A stretch of DNA of 64,000 nt from Henckelia pumila (lineage: Eukaryota > Streptophyta > Magnoliopsida > Lamiales > Gesneriaceae): positions 172,577,991 to 172,641,990 of the forward strand of contig NC_133120.1 of NCBI RefSeq assembly GCF_033568475.1, given 5' to 3'. Within the stretch, counting starts at the first letter, position 1, and the number at the start of each line of letters is the position of its first letter. Below are positions 58,377 to 64,000 of the stretch, piece by piece. Position numbers and translations under genes: made by a program. The notes below the pieces were generated by a model. The model saw nothing but the letters and a program-made list of their open reading frames with translations, was not told the origin of the DNA and ran no database searches.

Positions 58377-60386
58377 TGTGAGACCCCGTTTCTAATCCTT
58401 TAATATCGAATAATTAAACATAATCGAACACAATAAGCCGCGGAAAATGAATCAATTTTTTTTTTGGAGCCTTGCGCGCACGCAGGCTACGCGAGCAGAG
58501 GCTCGCGCCTGCGCGAGAAGGGAGCTCGCGCGCGCGTGGGCAAAATCTCCCGAGCCTCTTCAATCTCCTCGCCCGCGCGCAGGAAAAATGGGCAGAGGGG
58601 TCGAGGAGCCTGCAAAAACAAGCAACAAGGCAATTCTAAACATTTCAAGTTCAAACATAATACAAATCAATATTTAGAACATGTCAAATCTAAGTTCTGC
58701 CCAAAATACAATAACCAGTCGAGTTTTATAAATGAGTTCCACCGACTCAACAAAACTAATACAATTTCAAATAGACTCGACCCTACGACACGGAGTCTCA
58801 CTTCTATCAATCTCACCCCAAGCTAACCAGGACGACTCGGTCCAGCTCCTGATCCTCCTGTTGCCAAGTTACACATACAAAACAAAGACAACAGCCGGAA
58901 TAATCCGGTTAAAAATATAATTTCTAAGTAAAAGAGACAAAGCATGCATATCAAATAATATATCGAACGCGATATATGAAATAACCAAACAATAGTTCCA
59001 ATAGCATGTTAGTAACTCCAAATCAATTGCATAAAGTGCAATGCATGTCTTTAAAACAAGGATTATCAAGTCTGGATAATCACAAGGTAAAAGTTCTCTT
59101 TTCTCAATTGGGATCCCGAGGACAAAATATCACCAACACACCGACTCTCCCGATCGAGGTGGACGGTGCATATTTTTCTCCTCTAGACTCTGGGCACATA
59201 TAGAGAGTGTTTCTCGACAATTGGTAAAAATCTGCTAACCAATGTCACTCAACTATAGTCCACAGAACATCTAACTCTTCTGGGCCTCTCTTGCCCGCAA
59301 AACAAAGGTAATTGGCTCAATATGAATGCAATGCAAATCAAAACTCATTCAACTGATTCCAGTAAAATAAATAACATATAATTCAAGAAGCATGCAAGTA
59401 TGTGATTTTTCCTAGGACACTCGAATCATTCCGGATTCGAGTTAATCGTCCTATACCATTCCAAAGTCATTTTTTTACCTCTTCTTTGATTGAAGTAGCT
59501 GAAATCCGGACAAGCTACAAGCACAAAAGGCTCAATCAAACATCATTCGATTCAAGTCAAATAATAAAGTAACCTCGATATCAAACCTCGATCAATTTGT
59601 CAACGATTCAAATTCTGTAATTTCTGGACTCCAAAATCTGCAACTGAATCTGAAAGGAGATATAAAAGAATTCCAATGCAATCCATCCAAATCAACCATT
59701 CAAACTCAATTTCAACTCCTAAATCCAAAATCTCATCAATATAAACGATTGATATTCCAAAACTCGAACTGGCGACATAACGGCTATAACTGATCAAACC
59801 GGAAATACAGACAGTATAATATCAATCCACTAAACTCAAATCAACTATCAAACCCAAAAATGGCTCAAACCCAACAAATCTCCAAAACCCAAATTTCGAA
59901 TAATCTTCCAAAAATCAAAAAAATTCTGAACGACGCTCAAATTCAAAACTGACTGAGAATAAACGATCAGAACTCTGCCAAGAATAACATACTCAAAACT
60001 CAGTCGATTCTAACAACATCCGAAAAACAAAACGTATCTGATCGAAGAAATACCTACGGTATAACGGAGCTCTCGCTGCCGTGATCGCTAATCTGCCTTC
60101 AGAATTAAATTCCAACAGACGGATCGACCGGAAATCAAAATCACAAAGCTTGGAATGGGTTTGGGGCGTCGTCTATGGAGGAGAGAGGCGAGGGAGAGAG
60201 GAAGAAGAAGGAGAAGGAATGGAGAAGAAAAGTCAAAAGCTCATTAAATATTTAACAATCTCCATTTTTGCATTTTAGTCCCTGAAAAATCCGACATTTG
60301 CTAAAAGGATCCTGATCAAAATCAAGTCGGCTCTTGAACTCTGAAATCTCCGATTAACTCAATTAAGATAAATTCGGGGCGTTACA
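58377..60386 (-). repeat. Right (5') LTR of element G
   Basis: 2010 bp, TGTGAGACCCC to GGGGCGTTACA, with GCTCT following at 60387. It has a shorter CGCG tract than the left copy. Confidence 0.92.
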
Positions 60387-60449
60387 GCTCTCGCCCAAGC
60401 ATGCTTAACTTCGTAGTTCTAATGGGATCCAGTGCATTAGTGCTGGTAT
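60387..60449 (-). rRNA. 5S rRNA gene, copy 22, 5' segment
   Basis: It continues the gene cut at 45288 (the first five bases are the duplicated GCTCT). It runs to GGTAT, where element D2 begins. The first ten or so bases of the gene (GGGTGCGATC) are therefore missing here and should lie beyond D2. CACTGG form. Confidence 0.9.
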
Positions 60450-61341
60450 TGTAGTGACCCTTACCGAGATCACCTACTAAACAGAACGTAGGCATGCAAT
60501 TAACTTAATCAAACAGTAAACCAGAATAAACTGCAAAAACCATACAGAATAATACAATCCCAAGAAAAGGAATCTGTAAATATCCGAACAGTTATACAAC
60601 CAAATCGAAAGTTGTATCAACCCAATACAACAGAAATAAAAACCTAGACGAAACTCCAGCTTGCTAACCACTGCCTAGCCCCTCTTGGATCTACCCGCCT
60701 CGTCCAATCTCAAACCTACCCCAAGGAATAGGGTATCCAGAAACACAGAGTACGAGACGTGAGCATAAAACGCTCATTACGAGAGTATGAGTATACATGC
60801 ATGCAAGTGTACCGTCTACTGACTGGAGGTCAAGAATCAGATAACAAAGACAGACCGGGCCCTGGTATGTAGCATGATGTGCCGTCGCTTCAGGAGGTGG
60901 CTCACATACCGAAATACCAGTGGATACGCGGGACCCAAATCGATGGAAGTCTATCCACTAACAGAATAGGGTAAACCCTACTAACAGACATCTCAATAGA
61001 GATAGCTCAAGATGTAAATGTATGCAGCATAAAATCATGGCATATAAATCATGCAGTCACATAATACATGCATACTCAGTTAGGATATCTCGAACAGTAC
61101 TTTCGTACCTCAAATACTAGGCGCGCTCTACCAGCTCTAGGTCTATGCCTATAATCCGCACTACACTGCCAAATGATACTAATATCATTATAGAGCTCTA
61201 AAAGCCTTAACTAGGCTATTGCATACTCCTAAATATTTTTAGGAAGCAAAAGCTATAACTTCGTCCGTCGTTAGCCCTTTGCTATCGATTGCCCCAAAAC
61301 TAGGCCACAGCTCCGCTACGACCCCTGATAGCGCTCAGTCG
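60450..61341. mobile_element. Element D2: LTR of the D family inserted in the same 5S gene
   Basis: It starts TGTAGTGACCC directly after the 5S bases GGTAT. It aligns with the D1 LTR (28982 onward) in several stretches. It is cut by element E at 61342. Whether it is a solo LTR or a full element, and whether GGTAT is duplicated on the other side, cannot be seen. Confidence 0.75.
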
Positions 61342-61798
61342 TGTCGCGCCCAAATTACCCGACTCCAATCAGATAAATAAATTATGTACTAGTGAGAGTA
61401 GGGATCGTTCCCACGAGGAAAGTGAAATTTATTTGTATTCTTAAAAATACTGGAAATAAATAAAAGGGAATTTGGAATTTTAAAAACTACTACGCAAGAA
61501 TTAAAATTAAAAAGATCAATAAATTAACGAGACTTGGTATCGGTCGACTACACCATTGAAATTATTCATTCGATCATCGAATCCCTAAAAATAATTAATT
61601 TCCATTGAATATTCATCATTGAAAATTTAATTCCTGTTTCACCTTATGTTTAGTTAATTAGAAACCATCGTTCTAGATTAACCCTTACCCCATAAATCAA
61701 CCTGATACCAGCGATCTAGATTTAAATCCACGGTAGCATTCAAACAAGTAAAACTGGTGAATCTAGACAACACATACACCAGCGGTTGTATTTAGCCT

Positions 61799-61974
61799 AG
61801 TCAATTGTTGTTCCTACGATTTAACAAATTCAACAGCAGAAAATATTAAACGCAGTTGCTTCACAAATTAGATTATTCAAACAATTAGTCAATTGTTGTT
61901 CCTACGATTTAACAAATTCAGTAGCAGAAAATATTAAACGCAGTTGCTTCACAAATTAGATTATTCAAACAATT
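61799..61974. repeat. 88-bp tandem duplication in the E LTR
   Basis: Two adjacent copies (61799-61886 and 61887-61974), identical except for about two bases (CAACAGCAG versus CAGTAGCAG). A recent slippage event. Confidence 0.9.
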
Positions 61975-62349
61975 ACGGATTTGAATTCTAATTTAGCAAT
62001 AGATTGTACGAAAGAATTATCAGGTGATCAATCTAATAATCAAATACACAAGCATGAAATAAATCAGAACAACTCTTGATACTCAAATTGAATTAAACAC
62101 CAAAAAACTGAATCTCACAAATATAATAAAATCAAGGGTTTCGTCTTCCTAAACCAGTACAAAAACTAAGAAATAGTTGAAGAAGAAACTAAATCTAAGA
62201 ATTGAAAAGATAAAACCTAGCCGCCAGAGCGTTCTTCGCGTTCCAAGCCGTCCAATCTCATATATTTTTGAGTTCTAGATGATATTTAAAGTATAGAGTC
62301 CTTCCCAAGAAAGTTTCCTATTTAAAATATAAATTCTCGACTTTTCGTC

Positions 62350-62472
62350 TTGCCCGATCGATCGGTTAAAGTTGACGGATCGAGCAAGCATAAAATTGCC
62401 AACTTTCTGTCCAACTTTTATTTCTGCTCCCGCTCGATCGGTTAAATGTTGCGGATCGAGCGAGCAACTTTT
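62350..62472. repeat. Paired palindromic units in the E LTR
   Basis: Two units of about 37 bases, each with CGATCGGTTAAA followed by a worn complement GGATCGAGC and ending in AAGC or GAGC. Spacing is about 77 bp, as in element A, but the sequence is different. Confidence 0.65.
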
Positions 62473-62812
62473 TTTCCAGCGAGCAGCGATTTTGAAAAAT
62501 TCATATCTGGAGATCTAGCCATCGGAGTGAGCTGAAATTTGGACAGAAGCTTCAAAACATCTTGAATTTCATTATGAACAGTGGAGATCTGATTTGGATC
62601 TTTCTAAAATTAAAAATGATTTTTGGATCATTGCTGCTCTGTAATTCTTCTCTTATCTCGCTCTTTCCTTCCATCTTTAGCTTATTTTCTTCACTTTTCT
62701 TATATCAAATCATATACAATGATTAGTAACTATAACATGTATTTAATCAATCAAAATACATCTAATTATCACAAATTAACTCAATCAAACATAGAAAAAT
62801 ACCATCACATCA

Positions 62813-62831
62813 AACTTCCCCCTACTTAAAC
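62813..62831 (-). other. Polypurine tract of element E
   Basis: The minus strand reads TTTAAGTAGGGGGAAGTT directly before the LTR start TGATGTGATGG. Confidence 0.85.
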
Positions 62832-64000
62832 CTTGCTCGCCCTCGAGCAACACAAAACATAAACACAAATGAATAATGAAATCACAGCCTCAAAGAAGTT
62901 TTCACATACAAACAAAATTATGAATACTCTCGATTTTCCATAATACACCATCAGTCAAGCGTGAACGTGTGTGTGTGTCATGTTATTCCAGATACATGAA
63001 ATTTCAAAAGAGTCAGTTTTAAGACTGTTCGCCGACCTATGACAAATAAGTGTGAGTATCCCCATCAAGAGCCCTTTCCTCTCAACAATCTTCAAACAAA
63101 AACACAACTCTCTTGAGATAAAATTACGCACCTCCGGATTTTGCACCCGGTATTACTTTAGCCCCAATAATTACCCGCTAACTTAGCTATAACTAAGATA
63201 GGATTAGAATTTCAATCCCCTCGTCTATAGCCCGGATGGAGCATCAACCCCATTTAGTCCGCATACTTAGCCTTGAATTTACTTTTAGGATTTCAATCCT
63301 TTCTAGGCCCGGATGGAGTTGTATATAAATTTTTTTTTCTAGGTGCGCCCAAGATCATTTATGTCAAGTCAAAAAGATCATCAGGGTTCAACAAAACACT
63401 ATCAGGCTCCACAAACACCTATTGTCGTGCAATTGTCCAACAGACACAAACATCATCTAATACATCGCTACAGTTCACTGGTTTAACATGTGTGCTTAAA
63501 ATATTCACTACTCAACCTACGGTTTCTCATATTCAATCAACAGCAAATTTTCATGTAAAATAATTTTACAAAACTTCATCATCATAGGCTAGTGAATTTC
63601 ATCAGTGATATTCATTGCTAACTATGAGCTCTAAATTTTTTTAAAAAATACGGCTAAATGCTCTAACTGACTGGCTAAGTCCTCTCCCCCATACTTAGAA
63701 TCTTACATTGTCCCCACTGTAAGTGAAAATGCAAAATATAAATAAAAATAAAAATTGAAAATGAAAGTAAATAATCCCCTTGGGTTGCCTCCCAAGCAGC
63801 GCTTGATTTCCAGTCTTCAGCTTGACCCTCAGAAGCACTCCTCAAAGAGCGGCTGACGCCCAAAATAAGTGTCATATGACACCACAAATGGGTCTTTGTT
63901 GCATGTGCCCTCAATCTTGGCTAGATGTATATAGTTAATCTCGTCACGTCAACAACACTCCAAAGTAGCTGGTAAACATGGGAAGAGAACACCTCCGTTG
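62832..64000 (-). other. Non-coding 3' region of element E
   Basis: No supported frame. A second purine tract (minus strand CTAAGTATGGGGGAGAGG, about 63682-63700) matches the position and flanks of the G15 tract in element A. The frames at 63273-63563 and 63675-63914 are not supported by any family. Confidence 0.55.

Larger units (their letters stand above)
45289..60386 (-). mobile_element. Element G: chromovirus-like gypsy element inserted in a 5S gene, broken
   Basis: The LTRs are 45289-47372 (3') and 58377-60386 (5'), with GCTCT on both sides. Primer site 58360-58371. The polypurine tract beside the left LTR reads AGAGGGGGAGAATTG on the minus strand. About 4.1 kb of own internal sequence surrounds nested element B. 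Gag is partly readable. Pol is only a decayed trace. The LTRs are very similar apart from a GC-rich length difference, so the insertion is fairly young, although the internal part was already broken. Gag style suggests the Tekay/Del group. Confidence 0.9.
61342..62812 (-). repeat. Left (3') LTR of element E
   Basis: 1471 bp, TGTCGCGCCC to ACCATCACATCA. It contains an 88-bp tandem duplication and two related palindromic units near 62353 and 62430. Confidence 0.75.
61342..64000 (-). mobile_element. Element E: Athila-like LTR element, partial in window
   Basis: Left (3') LTR 61342-62812, then a polypurine tract and non-coding 3' region to the window end. It shares GGATTTCAATCCC-type motifs and the GGGTTGCCTCCCAAGCAGCGC-like stretch with element A, so it is a relative. 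Integrase is not reached. Unlike A, no extra ORF appears between the LTR and that stretch. Confidence 0.75.

Noticed and set aside
1-64000. tRNA genes
   Set aside because: I saw no cloverleaf with A and B boxes. The tRNA-like words present are retroelement primer-binding sites.

Overview
This is a window of plant nuclear DNA, almost certainly from a flowering plant and probably a eudicot. The evidence is nested LTR retrotransposons of the Ty3/gypsy (Athila-like and chromovirus-like) and Ty1/copia groups, a plant-type 5S rRNA gene array, a MITE, a CACTA-type terminus, and an intron-bearing fragment of a plant MHK/CDKF-like kinase gene. I see no intact host protein gene. The species cannot be named from this sequence.

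Layout. 1-511 is flank with an (AT)22 microsatellite. 512-12914 is a minus-strand Athila-like element (element A) with gag, protease, RT, RNase H, integrase, a further ORF and arrays of a 40-bp palindromic motif. 12915-14707 holds a decayed kinase gene fragment followed by a CACTA-type terminal sequence. 14708-30268 is the remains of an old minus-strand gypsy-type element (D1). D1 was hit by a relative of element B that survives as a solo LTR (15124-18382, repeat CCTCA) and by a very young copia element (19959-28976, repeat CACAT, equal 1863-bp LTRs). 30269-31913 is unassigned sequence with a 141-bp MITE. 31914-34224 is the 5' end of a SIRE-like copia element (F) that stops at the edge of the 5S array.

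34225-45288 is a tandem array of minus-strand 5S rRNA genes. The unit is about 520 bp, with 20 full-length genes, one internally truncated gene and one gene split by transposons. The split gene received element G (45289-60386, repeat GCTCT) and, 58 bases further on, a second element, D2 (from 60450). G contains nested element B (48886-55781, repeat CTCTG), which has 3-kb LTRs around only 561 bp. Its right end carries an outer segment with a 5S-like block. D2 is interrupted by another Athila-like element, E (from 61342), which runs off the window.

The chief points of interest are: three retroelement junctions inside 5S genes; the 5S-like block on the end of B; a two-type organisation of the 5S array with a gene variant perfectly linked to a spacer variant; and arrays of short palindromes, each with its own sequence, in the LTRs or leaders of several unrelated retroelements. 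All calls come from reading the sequence; no database search was possible.
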